From Catenaria anguillulae PL171 (taxonomy: Eukaryota; Blastocladiomycota; Blastocladiomycetes; Blastocladiales; Catenariaceae), in NCBI GenBank assembly GCA_002102555.1, contig MCFL01000022.1, positions 124,001 to 188,000 of the forward strand: DNA of 64,000 bases, read 5' to 3'. Position 1 is the first letter of the stretch, and the number at the start of each line of letters is the position of its first letter. Both the position numbers and the translations under genes were made by a program. Below are positions 34,794 to 46,149 of this stretch, piece after piece. Below the pieces are notes generated by a model. The model saw nothing but the letters and a program-made list of their open reading frames with translations. It searched no databases and had not been told where the DNA came from.

Positions 34794-36677
34794 CAGGCGT
34801 GTGCTCCGCCATATCCTACCATCAACCGATTCAATTCCTACCAACCGACCTTACCCTTTCGATTCGCTGAATCGCATCCTCATTCCAATCATCATCCCAC
34901 AATACCACCACCATGGGTTCTGCACAGACGTATGGCTACTTTATTGCGTACGTCGCTGCTCTCTTTTTCCTCTCCGCCAATATTCCCACGGTCAAATCTA
35001 ACTCAACCTCGACCTCGTTCTGAATGTCAATCATGATGATAGCTTCACGGCAGCCCTCGGTGGCCTGCTGTTTGGTTACGAGATTGGCATCATCAACTCT
35101 GTCCTCGAAATGGACGCCTTCTCGCTCTTCTTTGGCATGCACGAAATGACGCCCGCTGGTGCCTTTGAAAAGACGGCCGAGTCCACGTTCCGCAAGTCGT
35201 CCATTGTCACCGCCTTTGTGTTTGGCTGCATTCCCGGCGCACTCATCATCACCTTCTTTGGCGACTGGCTCGGCCGCAAGCGTGCCATCATGACGGGCAC
35301 TTTCATGTTCACTGCCGGTGGTCTGATTCAAGCGCTTGTGCCTGCCTCGTCTTCCGTCACGGGTCGCTTGACCACCATTGTTGCTGGGCGCTTCTTGGGC
35401 GGGTGTGGTATTGGCATGCTTTCCGGGTCTGTGCCGCTGTACATTGCCGAGATTGCCCCCAACGAGCAGCGCGGTCGTCTCACGTCTGTGCAGCAGCTCA
35501 TGATCACGATCGGTATTGCCGTGGCCTCGATTTGCAATGCCATCATCATTGCGGCTTTCGGCAACGCCCGCTTCAACAATGACGGCCAGTGGCGCTTGGC
35601 GCTTGCCATCCAAGCGATCCCCGGGTTCATTCTCATGGTGATGCTCTTCTTCTTGCCCGAATCGCCGCGCTGGCTCTTGTCTCGCGGCCGCGACAATGAG
35701 GCGCTTTCGCACTTGGCCAAGGCGCGTCAAGCCGACTCCATGTCTGCCGAGGTGCAAGAAGAGTTCCACGACTTCAAGCAGGGCATTGAGGCCGAAAAGC
35801 AAATTGGCCAAGCGTCGTGGTCCGAACTCATGCGCCCGGGCATCCGCAACCGTCTCGTGATTGGCATTGTGCTGCAGTTTTTCCAGCAATGGACAGGCAT
35901 CAACGCCGTCATGTACTACTCGTCGTCGCTCTTTATCGCCATGGGCATTCCCAAGGAAACCGCCATCACGGTCAATGTCGTGATCCAGTCGCTCGTCAAT
36001 GTGTTTGGTACCTTCCCGGGCATGTACTTGATTGAGCGTGCAGGCCGCACAAAGCTGCTCAAGTGGGGCGGTCTCGGCATGGCCACGTGCATGTGGCTGC
36101 TCGTCCTGTTTGTCAACCTGTTCCAATCGACCGTCGGCATGCCTGGTGACAAGATCACGGCCGACACGCTGGTCCCGGGTTCGGCACGCGCCTTTTCCAT
36201 CATTGCCGTGCTGTGCATGTACGCCTATGTGCTGTGCTTTGCCTCGACGTGGGGCCCCGTCGTGTGGGTGTACCAGTCGGAAATCTTTCCGCTGCGTGTC
36301 CGCGGCAAAGGTACCGGCTTGGCCACGGCGTCCAACTGGATCAACAACACCATCTTGTCCTTCTCGTGGCCTACATTTCAGAGGCGCTTGGCGCCTCGCA
36401 GTATGCCGTGTTTGGGTGCACGGGTCTGGCCATGGCCGCCTATGTCCAAGTGGCCGTCCCAGAGACAAAGGGAACGACCCTCGAGGCCATGGACGTTGTG
36501 TTTGGGTTCACGGGCGTGGGCGGCAAGGGCGCCGCTGGCGAGTTGAAGGCGTGATGGATTGATTTTTTGTTGGACTTGGAGTTCAGCATCGTCCGTCGTT
36601 GGCGATGTGTATCGGCTTTTGAAAAGCCCGTATTTTTTAGTTCGTTTTGTGTTTCACTCATTTATCATACACTTGCC
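34794..36677 (+). repeat. Inverted repeat, left copy (sugar transporter unit)
   Basis: About 1.88 kb that recurs in opposite orientation at 46150-48028 with very few differences. The unit covers the complete transporter gene, its 95-bp intron, about 120 bp of 5' flank and about 120 bp of 3' flank. Similarity stops abruptly at CAGGCGTGTG on the 5' side and TACACTTGCC on the 3' side. Confidence 0.92.
34913..36554 (+). CDS. MFS sugar transporter (SP family), copy 1
   Basis: Exon 1 (34913-34947) encodes MGSAQTYGYFIA; a 95-bp GTACGT...ATAG intron follows; exon 2 starts at 35043. Sugar-porter hallmarks are all present: LGGLLFGYEIGIIN in helix 1, GDWLGRKRAIM in the 2-3 loop, PESPRWLLSRGR after helix 6, QQWTGINAVMYYSSS in helix 7, and WVYQSEIFPLRVRGKG in the 10-11 loop. 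The frame breaks at about 36371: one C is missing compared with copy 2 (TGGCCTACATT against TGGCCCTACATT). Reading on in the restored frame gives the last helix and a PETKGTTLE motif, with stop at 36554. Without that base the protein would be read through an unrelated tail. Probable role: proton-coupled hexose or related sugar uptake at the plasma membrane. Confidence 0.88.
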
Positions 36678-37050
36678 CTATTGACCCAAATTCGCCAGTG
36701 AAAGGCAGCATAATGAACAGCTTCAGTGGAGTGGGATGTCCAACTTCGAATGCATCTGAGTGATCGTACGTGCAAACGAAGGAGACGAATGTTTATTCAT
36801 CGAAAACTGAGTTGCCCCGCCGCTGACGAGGGTTCAGCTAAGCCAAGCAAGTAAATGTCGTCTCGGCGTCCGACCCATGACATTGAGGTATAACTGTGTC
36901 AACTGGGAGGCAGAATGCGTCGGAGAGTTAAAGGATCAATGAACCCTGGTGTTTTTATTACCGCTTTGCACAGTCGTAAACAGACACGATGGCGACAGGG
37001 TCAGAATGGCGGAAGTAGTCGGCCCAGCGGCGGATTGGATTCAGGCACCA
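36678..37050. other. Intergenic region
   Basis: From the end of the left inverted-repeat copy to the end of the Asp/Thr/Ala-rich gene. No supported gene. Confidence 0.4.
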
Positions 37051-38880
37051 TCACGGCAGAGTTAATGGGGTTCTACTTGGAAGGCCTGGGTGTCCACCGG
37101 GGTGGCTGGCTGCGGCATTAAACACGCGAAACATCGGTTCGGTGTAACTGTCCAATGGTGTCGATGTTGGTGTTGCTGGTTCCAATGGAATGATCATAAG
37201 GGAACGGGGAGGAACAACCACGTCATCGTGGGCAACTGCGCTGTGCGCAGCAACAGTTGCAATGCCAATGGTGGGCAGGCCGGTGGGGGTGGCAGGCACA
37301 GGCGCACTGGGCTCGGGGTCATTGGGCTCAGTGGCTGCATCAACGACCTCGCCGGTGGCGGCAACAGGTTCGGCGGCAACGGGTTCGGCAGCAACCAGCC
37401 CACTTGTGGTGGTGGTGGCGGCGGCAGCAGCAGCAACTGGCTCGCTTGTGATGGCCACAACTTGCTCGATGGGAGAGGCCACTTCCTCTTGACTTGCGCT
37501 GCTATCCTCACTCACCTCACTTGCACCGCCATCGTGGGCGGGCTCCTTGTCGTCACTCACACCGCCATCTCCGGCTTGCTGCTTGTCGTCGCCAACGATA
37601 TCGCCATTGGCCGACCGTTCCTCCTCGTTACCACCGACACCGCCATGGCCGCCTGCTCGTCGCCACCAATAACCAAACGCAAATCTTGGTCCACTGCAAC
37701 GCCCGCGCCTTGGCCTTGGCCGCCTGCGGCAACGGCAACACCCGCGCGCTGACCCGCCACGTCTCGCGAGCATGTAGCAAACATGGCATTGCCAATTGCG
37801 GCAAGCACACCCGTCGGGATCCTGTCATCGCACGGGATGACAACACGAGGCGGCTTGGCGGGGGCAGCGGCAAGGGCACCGCGAACTGCACCTCTTGTCG
37901 GAGTGGTGTGTGGCACAGAAGCCATCACGAGAGCGGCGGTGGTGGTGGTGGTGGTGTTGGCATCATCGACAACGGCAGTGGGAATTAGGGAGAGCGATGG
38001 GACATATGTAGTTGTCGGGCGTGACCGAGATCTGAAGAGTTGTGACCTTGCCTTCGGCCGACAAGCCCTTACCGACCAGCGGGACAAACCAGCTCCGCTT
38101 ATGAGCGGATGTTTGTTCCGTCAGAATCGCAGTTGGCAACGCTTGGTTTGAACGAGCAGGCACTTCTCGAGTCGCTGCCCGTGGATTTGCAAGAGGACGA
38201 GTCGGAAAACGACTTGGTGTCCATGCTGGATACTAAGTTGGGGTTTCGGTAAGGGGAGAACTGGGTCGTGACACGGGTCGCTGTACAACAATTGATTTGT
38301 GGTGGTACAACTGCTTGACGAGTAAACTTTGGCCGGTCGCTTGCCCAGATTTGGTTTCGGAGACCATTGAATCCGCCAACGGGACAACCAGACTTGATGG
38401 TAACCCAATCGACTGCACAAGCTCGGCCAATTGCTGATCGGACATTAATGCCATGGAGTGAATTACGTTACAAATGTTGACGAGCGTCCGCTCATTTGCC
38501 AAGTGCACGACGCGACGCTTGATGGCCTCCATCGCCTGCTCCTCAGTCTTGCCCAGCTTTTCCATCACGGCAGAGTTGAGGGGGTTCTTCCTGGAGGGCC
38601 GGACGGAAAACAGGGCCGCGTTGTGTTGCTCGTTGCCACAATCAAACTCGCCATTTAGATTCTGACGCATATGGTTGAAATGGCGACGCAGTTTGTCGCA
38701 AGTAAACCCATCGCTCGCCACGGGGACTCTGTCGTTTTCTTGCGGGTGGCGAATCGTCGCGGTGCTCGCCATGCTTGCTGCCTCATTGGCAATGATGAGC
38801 GCCTCGCGACAACCGCACCCGCGAGTTCCAGCAGGCTGACATGCCAATGCTTGGTGTCGTCCTACAAATACGTCAATCAA
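37051..38880 (-). CDS. Unrecognised protein with acidic, Val/Ala/Pro-rich C-terminus
   Basis: No family recognised. The 5' part (38880-38233) is a clear coding stretch containing FTCDKLRRHFNHMRQNL, CGNEQHNAALFSVRPSRKN and a helical segment with LGKTEEQAMEAIKRRVVHL. A stop near 38233 probably lies in a short intron or marks a frame break, because the same frame resumes with a Ser/Pro/Arg stretch and KGLSAEGKVTTLQISVTPDNY. The 3' part changes frame again into a Thr-rich, then acidic region (GGNEEERSANGDIVGDDKQ) and finally Ala/Val/Pro repeats (VAAEPVAAEPVAATGEVV). The exon structure is uncertain. The acidic segment resembles the end of the neighbouring gene, suggesting a local duplication. Confidence 0.45.
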
Positions 38881-39037
38881 GAGTGGGAGATTGGTTACTC
38901 CCTTCCATCATGTCGCAAACATGAATGAGAAACAGGAACGACAAGGAATGCACCTTGCTGGCTTTTGCCCTCTTTCCTCGTTGCCACCAATATCGTCGTT
39001 GGCCGGCTGCCGATCTTCGTCACCACCGACGCCGTCC
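38881..39037. other. Gap between two unrecognised genes
   Basis: A short stretch whose minus-strand translation (GGDEDRQPANDDIGGNEERGQ) resembles the acidic segment near 37.6 kb. It may be the last exon of the upstream gene rather than intergenic sequence. Confidence 0.35.
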
Positions 39038-40963
39038 TCAACACTCCTCACTCGCTGAGGCACCATTCACCGCCGGTTGATCGCCTGCACCCACCGTCAC
39101 GGTGCCCACCGACGACGCCAAACCCAACGTGACGCGCACCATGCTGCCGTCGAGCCTGGACGGCGTCCACAATTCGGGCACGCAAACATCGGGCAAGACG
39201 TGCAACTCGCGCGCCGGTGCCGGGCCCAGGGCACACCCCCCCCCCATCCCAATCCACACACGCGGCATCGTCTTGGCTCGGCTTGCGCGGCTTTGTGCAC
39301 GCTGGGCAGCCAACTTTTGCTTGCTTCCTCGCACGCGCGCGCCCCTCTATCCTACCTTTTTCCTGCAACACCGCGCCTGCCGCTTGCGTGCGACTGGATG
39401 TTTTGGGCTCGGGCCGCACCCGGTCCCAGTCCCCCATCATCTCTGTGTTCCATTGGCTTGGCGAGGCGGACCGTGGCGTGCCAGGGAATGGTCCGATCGG
39501 CCGCAAGTTCGACAATGGCATTTCATCATGCGGGTTGATGGCCGAACCCGCACTGCGACCCGTCCTCGCGGCCCTGGGGCCGCCGTGCGGGGGGCGCGGG
39601 TCGTGCGGGCGGGAACCGCCGGGGCGATAGGAGGAAATGTACTTCTTGGCGACAGGCTTCTTGGTGGTCTTGGGCTTTAGGGAGGTGGCGGCCTTCTCAA
39701 ACTCGTCCGAGCCGAACAAGGTCGTTGCCCGCGAGTCCGGGTCGGTGGCGGGCTTGAACCGCCAGGCAACCTCGCGCAACCGCTTGAGCGGCACGCTGGT
39801 GCCGACGTTGGCGCGGAGGGCGTCGACGCGCCGCAAGGGCGTGGCCCACCGAGAAAATGCGGCGGCCAATGAGCGCCGCGTGCGGAGCCTTGGGGCCGAG
39901 CGTGAGAGCCACGCCGGCGGCCATGACGGCGGCGGCGGCTGAGGTCACCATCTTGTGTGTGCGGTCGTGGTAACCTTTCACGATGCCGCCCGGGAGCGTC
40001 GGGGCGTCACGCGAGCCCAGGCCAGCCACCTTGGGCACCGCGGCCCGAAGGTCTTTGATGGCCGCGTCCAGCTTTGCGTCATCGGCGTGCGCCCAGTCCT
40101 TATCGTTACCCGAGTATGCCGACGTGACGAGCTTGGGATTGTGCGAGTCGATTTGCAAGGCCTCGACTACCTCGTGGACTTGCTCAACGGCTTCCCTCAT
40201 GATGGCCTTGGGAGGTCCGCCTACCCCCGAGGCAATCGTCCGGTCGCCGTCCCGAATGGCTTTGGCAATCTAGATTGCAGGCTGGGTTAGTACGGCAATT
40301 GGGGGTGCAAATGGAAGCACAGCAACGTACCACTTGAGGTGTAGTGAACTGCTCGGGAATGCCAGCCGCAAGGTAAATGATGCGGGCTGTGGTCGCCGGG
40401 TCATCCTCGTGCATGCACAGCCGACGCCCACGCATATGGCGGCCAATGATCTTGATCCAATCGGCCTTAATTGAACCAGTGATTGAATCTTGATCGGGAC
40501 TTGATGAAGTCGACTTGGAGTAGTTGGAGTTGGCAAGTCGGGATTTCTTTGGTGCACTTGGGGTCATGGCGTCCATTGAGCCGCGCGGGTCGTTGGCAAT
40601 GATGTTTGTGATGGCATCCGGTTGAATCGCGGCAGCAATTGAGTCAAAGTCGTTGGACTTTCGCTTGTTAGGGGTAGACGGCGCAGGGGAGGGCGTGGCC
40701 GGAATTGTAATTTTTGGGTGTGTCAAGGCTGGCTGGGAGTGGGTTGCCCCGCTTGGGGTGGGGGGTGGCGGTGCGGAGTGGCTGCTTGCTGGACACTTGG
40801 CTGTCCCTGGTCCTGGTGGGTGTGCTCGGGATGGGCACGGAACACATGACAATGACGACGGCAACCGATCGAGGCACAGGAAGCACATGACATGGCGGGC
40901 GAATGAGACGGACTGGGATCCAGATCGTGCCCGGTGGCCGGGAGGTTGCTGTGAGCTTCGCAA
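39038..40963 (-). CDS. Unrecognised Pro/Ala-rich protein, multi-exon
   Basis: No family recognised. Coding character is clear in three stretches. The first (about 40800-40330) has a Pro/Thr-rich lead, then SNDFDSIAAAIQPDAITNII and SIKADWIKIIGRHMRG. After an intron near 40330-40272 comes the second (about 40270-39880), with IAKAIRDGDRTIASGVGG, EQVHEVVEALQIDSHNPKLV and a small hydrophobic AAAAVMAAGVALTLG segment. The third (about 39870-39400) has RLREVAWRFKPATDPDSR and a Lys/Pro-rich linker. The frame breaks near 39235 at a run of 10 C (on +) and continues as ARELHVLPDVCVPELWTP and MVRVTLGLASSVGTVTVG to a stop at 39038. The N-terminus is uncertain; no ATG decides the start. Confidence 0.45.
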
Positions 40964-41407
40964 CCATGTTCGAACAGTTGACTTGAAAGCGGGCCGGCGT
41001 CGGCGTGGGGGCTCTGGATCCCCATCAAGTACCAGTGGTCGTCAGCCTGAGCGAGGCGTTGATACATTGATCGGCACTCTATTCCTTGGAGCACATGATA
41101 TGTACGTCAATACGTATTACTAATGGAGCAGAAGTGAAAGCAGTCTCTGGTCTCTGCCATGTTCATGAGTATGTACTGCCAAATAGCAGTCAGATCGACG
41201 GACTGGGCGTCCATGCCAGAGGCGTCGTCGAGGGCAGGTCGAAGCGAGTACTTCAATATGTTTAACTTGAGAGAGCACAGGCGAGTGGACGAGTGGCACA
41301 CACTACTACTCAAGCCTGGGACAGCATTTCCGGCAATTGTATTAGGGCATGTGAGCATGGTGGTACAAAGGATGCAACCGGCAAGCAAATCACTCTCATC
41401 TATAATG
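40964..41407. other. Intergenic region
   Basis: Between the start of the Pro/Ala-rich gene and the stop of the apyrase gene. Contains no recognised gene; probably promoter of the former and 3' UTR of the latter. Confidence 0.4.
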
Positions 41408-43491
41408 TCAAATCATCCCCCTCAAGCTCACCTTGGATCCACCCTCGCCACCCTCCCCACCAAAACTGCTTCGCAGCCCACTTGCCTCACCCACAGACAC
41501 CATGGGTACATGATACTCTGCATCTGCCCCGCTCCCACTGCTACTCGAGCTCGAACTGCGCATTCCACCGCCTCCTCCCCCTCGTCTTCCGACCCGCGAC
41601 TGCACCGCGGCCTTCATCCTGCCCGTCCACACCTTGATCTTGACCCTGAGCGGGTCGCGGTACATGAGATGCTCTGGGCTACTGCTCCCGGAATAGTAGT
41701 GCGCGTAGTAGGCGGCTGTGGCTGCTGACCGGCGCGTTCGTCGGCGCGTGTACACAAACGCTGCGCCGGCGATAACGACAAACAGCAGTGAAACAAGAGT
41801 GATTTGTGAGGCGGCTGCAGCCATGGGTAGTTTTCCACCACCACCTCCCAACAAAGTGGGTGGTAAAGACCCCGTGGGAAGCGCATCGTACACGAGCGAG
41901 CCGAGTGTCCAAGTGATTTGCATGTCGCCCACATGATCCGATGTAAACACCTTGACACTTGGCTTGATACATGTCGCGGCAGATGAATTGCTCCCGAAAT
42001 CGTGGTGGTCGAATCCAGGCAATCGCCACCCGGCCTGAATATGCGTTGGCGGCGGATGCGCCGCATGCTGCTTGCCCATGACCTGTGCCTCGTCCACCTT
42101 ACACACGTTTGCGCCTTGCACAGTGGTCCCCGCCGGCAACGCCTGTTGGGCCACACCAAACCCAGTGTGCAACACGGCGGCCAACCACGCGCTCTTGAAA
42201 CACTGATCCCTGAGCCGCTCTTTGCTCACGCCGCCCTTGATTGCCCGGCGATGCTCGTCCGAGTCCCACGCCATCTTGCAATACTCGCCCGCGGCCCGAT
42301 GAAGCACTTCGGGAACGTACGCGCCGCCCATGCCGAGCAAGTCGTGTGTCGAGTACCAGTACTCGCTGACACCAACAAATGTCTGGTTCACATCCCTGCC
42401 TGCCGAGTTGAGGCACGGCGCACCGTGTGGTGAGCAACCGTCGGCGATTCGCGCGCGAGCTGCGCTTGCGCGAGCGTCAAGCATGCAGGCCAGTCGCCTT
42501 GGCCTACGAGATTGACGTCGCCCGATGGGTGCCAGGGATTGAGTTCGTCCGTGACTGGGAGACCTGGGGCAGGCACGGGTCCGGAATCGAGTCGCCGCCG
42601 CGGTGGTCTTGGGTCAGCAAATGCACATGGTCTTGCGTGCTTGGTTGGTGCCCATGCCCAGGTACGTTGTGACGTGCATGTCGACAGGAACGACCGCTGC
42701 AGAAGAGGATGTGGTCTTGGAAGCAGTGGGAAGGTAAAGCGTCTTGTAAACTTGATGCGACGACGAGGCCGACGGGTCGTGTGGCATAGCGTATGCAATC
42801 TGCGTGGACGCTCCGCCCATGTCCAAAAACCCGAGCGTCTTTTCCACGTTGGCTGCCAAGGTCAACCGATCCGCCAAGTAATTGAGCGCCAACCACCCAA
42901 ACATGCCCTCGTCCTCGCCCGAGATCACGCGCACGGTCCGGTGACACCCTTGCGGATGAAACGCAAATGGATACCCAGCAAGCACCTGACACACGCGATC
43001 CAAGATGGCCATCTGCTCCTGCAAATGCAGCAAACGCATACCTGCGGTCGCGAGCACGCGGATCGGGGTGGCCGAGTGGGCGTGTGAGGGAACAGTGGCG
43101 AGCGCAAAGTCAAGCAGTGGCTGGAAGGCAGCGGGTAGGTCCGCGAGGCGATGAGCAAAAGACGACAGACCCGGTTCGGATTTGAGCTGCCAGTCGTCGA
43201 GTTCTGGGTGCAGGGCTGGTTGAATGCGTGGGAGTGGTGATGACGAGGGTGAGGTTGAGGCGAGAGGCGGTAGATTTGGATGCGGGACCCAGACGAGCCT
43301 GCGTCGACGACAATCGAGTACCAGTACGTGTCGAGATCTGGGGCAGCATTGGCGTCTTGGCTGGTGGGAATGGCAATGGGTGGCGGGACGGCGAGAGCTT
43401 CAGCGAGATGGGAACTGCCGCTACCCGCGTGCGAGGGAAGAGATGGATCGGACATGGCGGGATTGTTGGGAATCACAGCCGCAAAAGTCAT
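41408..43491 (-). CDS. GDA1/CD39 family apyrase (nucleoside phosphatase), frame interrupted
   Basis: All five apyrase-conserved regions are found in order on the minus strand. ACR1 is DAGSSGSRIQIYRL (about 43310-43270). ACR2 is VLATAGMRLL (about 43055). ACR3 is ISGEDEGMFGWLALNYL (about 42930-42880). ACR4 is GFLDMGGASTQIAY (about 42835-42795). ACR5 is VSEYWYSTHDLLGMGG (about 42375-42330). A DPCLPQ motif and a DWPAC motif lie between ACR4 and ACR5. Near the C-terminus is one membrane helix (QITLVSLLFVVIAGAAFVYT, about 41810-41755), then a basic/Ser/Gly-rich tail, as in fungal Golgi apyrase Ynd1. Such enzymes hydrolyse nucleoside di- and triphosphates in the Golgi lumen and support glycosylation. 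The frame changes near 43265, 42630, 42565 and 42480, all without splice signals, so sequencing indels or recent inactivation are both possible. Confidence 0.8.
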
Positions 43492-44035
43492 GGTGAGTGG
43501 TGGATGTTGAGGTGGAAGGTGGTTCGAGGCCTTCTTTGAAGGATGGAGCTGAAGTGCTTGGGGTGGCGGCAATCTGACGAAACCGGTAATGTTTGAGAAT
43601 GAGGGCCTGGGATCTCATGCCAATGGGTGATTGCATCGAGTCCATGACATAGGAGCGCTTTCATGCATCTGTGTATTGGCAATATGCTTCCCAGACTCGA
43701 ATCCACGTCCAGTGGGTTGCCCGTCACGTGTGGTCAAACGCCAAGGACAACGACGTGTCCGCACGCAGCTGAGCCAACGTGGATGGCCGAAATGTGGCGA
43801 CGTGGCGAGGAAGGAGCTCTGCTCAACCGCCCATCACCATCCTCCATCTGCATGACCCCATCACAATGAATGCAACCACGGCGCAAAGAAATACGCAATC
43901 TGTGCCCAAAAGGCGGACAAAAGCAATGAGCAACGCGGCGTCTGCTGCCGTGTACCGGCCGCTGGCCAACACAAGACGGCCGACAAGACACGGGAAAGAT
44001 CGGGGCAGTAAGACGCCGTCACTGAGGCCTTGGCC
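43492..44035. other. Divergent intergenic region
   Basis: Between the apyrase gene (-) and ALG6 (+), both linked to the secretory glycosylation pathway. Presumably a shared promoter region. No gene or repeated motif is seen. Confidence 0.4.
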
Positions 44036-45982
44036 ATGACTCGAGGAACACTCAACAGGGCTCAACCGCAGCCTCAGCCGACTGCCTCCTCTCCGGCCCC
44101 AAAGGCTCGCAAGCGTGAGCATCCCCAGCCAACACCGCTTCAGGAGCCGATGTCTGCGATCAGATCATGGCGGCAAGTCCGGCCACAAGGCCGCATCCGC
44201 CAAACCAAGGACGAGTCAACCGCAACAGCCGTCCCTCCTCTCACAAATCCTGACCCCACTCGCCTCTGCCTCCGGCAGCTCGCCCGTCTCCCCCTCACTG
44301 GCCCTTATCTCTCTTGCACTCGTCATTCGTGCTGCCGTCGCGCGTCACTCTTGGTCGGGCCGCAATGCACCGCCAATGTACGGCGACTTTGAGGCACAGC
44401 GCCACTGGCTCGAGATTATGTGGCACTTGCCCGTGTCGCAGTGGTACCGGTACGACTTGCAGTACTGGGGACTGGATTACCCACCTTTACAGCCTATATC
44501 AGTTGGGTGTTTGGAGCAATGTACGTGTCGTCCTTCAATCTCTGTCTGTTGCACAGCATGTATTCATGTCTCGATTCCACACACCTATACATGTATGTCA
44601 GTGCCCACTTTATCGACCCGTCCTGGGTCGCTCTCGACACCTCTCGCGGCATCGAAACGCCGCTGCTCGTCGCCTACATGCGCTTCACGGTCCTCCTCAC
44701 TGATCTGCTCATATACCTGCCTGCCTGCCTGCACTTTGTCAACCGCGCACTCAAGCGGCAATCTGCCACTGCCAAGCTGCACGCCCTGTCGGTTTTGCTC
44801 TTCTTCCCGGGCCTCGTGCTCATTGACCATGGCCACTTCCAGTACAATCTGGTCATGCTGGGTTTGTCCATGTATGCATTCACGTCCATGGCCATGGGTA
44901 ATCACTTGAGGTCGGCAGTGGCGTTTTCCATGGCCTTGTTGTTTAAGCAGATGGCCCTGTACTTTGCCTTGCCCGTGTTTGTCTTTTTGTTGAGCAAGTG
45001 CTTTGAGCGTAAGCATGGGTTGGTTTCATTTGCTTATCAGTGGCCGCTTCATCTCTGTGTGTACTGACTTATGGATATTGACCCATGTCTGGTAGCCTGC
45101 GGCTTTTCATTTCGCTGGGAGCAACAGTCGTCGCAACGTTCGCCATCCACCTCTACCCATTCCGGTACGCAACCGCACACTGCCTCGGACTTGTTTGCAC
45201 TTTTTTTTTTCTTCTCACGCACAATCCTGCTCGTCATCTTTAGCAACGACCTCCCACATGTGGCTCACCGCATCTTCCCCGTGGCCCGCGGCCTCTACGA
45301 AGACAAGGTTGCCAACCTGTGGTGCTCACTGTCGCCCGTCCTCAAACTCCGCTCTCTCTTTACGCTCGACCAACTCGTGCGCCTGTCGCTTGTCACCACC
45401 TTGCTCGCGTCGCTCCCATCTCTGCTGCCCTGTTCCATAAACCCACGCTTGCTCGACTATTGTTTGCGGCACTGGCCGTCAGCCTTTCCTTCTTCTTGTT
45501 TGCATTCCAGTCATGAGAAGAGTATCTTGCTGCCACTGTTGCCGGCAGTCATGCTTGCGGGCGCAGAGTGGGAAAGGACCAGGGGCTGGGTCGTTGGATT
45601 TGTTGCGTTGGCAAACTATTCCATGTGGCCGTTGCTGAGGCGCGACGGGGTTGGCGTGCCTTACTTTGTGCTGACGGCGGCATGGTTGGCGTTGCTGGGA
45701 GTGGGTCGGGCAAGCGAACGGATGGCTTGAATGGGTTGCTGTCAGGGTACGTGGGTTGTCATCTGTATGCATGTGTTGCGCAAGATTCTGACTGTGCGCT
45801 TGTTTCACAGATCTGCTGTGTATTTGTTTGCTGGTGCATGTCGCCGAGGCATTGTTTGATCCCCCTGCGAGATACCCAGATTTGTTTGTCGTCGCGAACC
45901 AGATTGTCAGTTGCGTTGGATTTATGGGGTGTGGGCAAGGGCAAATTGGAGATTTGGCAGTGTTGAATGGAATACATTTTGA
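44036..45982 (+). CDS. ALG6: Dolichyl-P-Glc:Man9GlcNAc2-PP-dolichol alpha-1,3-glucosyltransferase
   Basis: A multi-membrane-spanning ER glucosyltransferase of the ALG6/ALG8 family. Motifs in order: YGDFEAQRHWLEIMWHLPVS then WYRYDLQYWGLDYPP (about 44375-44485), HFIDPSWVALDTSRGIE, LIDHGHFQYNLVMLGLSMY, MALLFKQMALYFALPVF, VARGLYEDKVANLWC, and HEKSILLPLLPA. The C-terminal helix begins LLVHVAEALFDPPARYPDL (about 45825-45890). These favour ALG6, which adds the first glucose to the lipid-linked oligosaccharide for N-glycosylation. Introns: about 44525-44600 (GTACGT...GTCAG), near 45010-45092, 45158-45244, and near 45752-45810. Frame breaks without introns appear near 44482 (one base lost before the TAYISW segment), between the Pro-rich N-terminus and helix 1 (about 44115-44160), and near 45690-45720. 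The start is the first ATG (44036) and is uncertain. Confidence 0.85.
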
Positions 45983-46149
45983 CGTGCTCGCCAACAGCAT
46001 TTGTACACTGAGCAAGAAGTTTTTCGCCTCAAGAAGAAAAATCAACATTTCCAGTGATCTGGGCGGGTCTGGCCGGCTGCCCTGCCAGAGTTGTCCTGGG
46101 CTCCACGCAGGTATAAAGCGTCCGTCAATAGTGACTTGTGTATCGAAAC
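45983..46149. other. Short intergenic stretch
   Basis: Sequence between the end of ALG6 and the right inverted-repeat copy. It holds a TATAAA-like site at about 46112 on + but no gene downstream to match it. Confidence 0.4.

Noticed and set aside
35110-36546. Taking the transporter copy 1 frame as given, with an Arg/Pro-rich C-terminus
   Set aside because: Comparison with copy 2 shows that the tail is an out-of-frame reading after a missing C; the real end is at 36554 in the restored frame.
42388-42992. Separate small genes inside the apyrase region
   Set aside because: Their useful segments (DPCLPQ, DWPAC, GCSPHGAPC) are successive parts of one CD39 protein in shifted frames.
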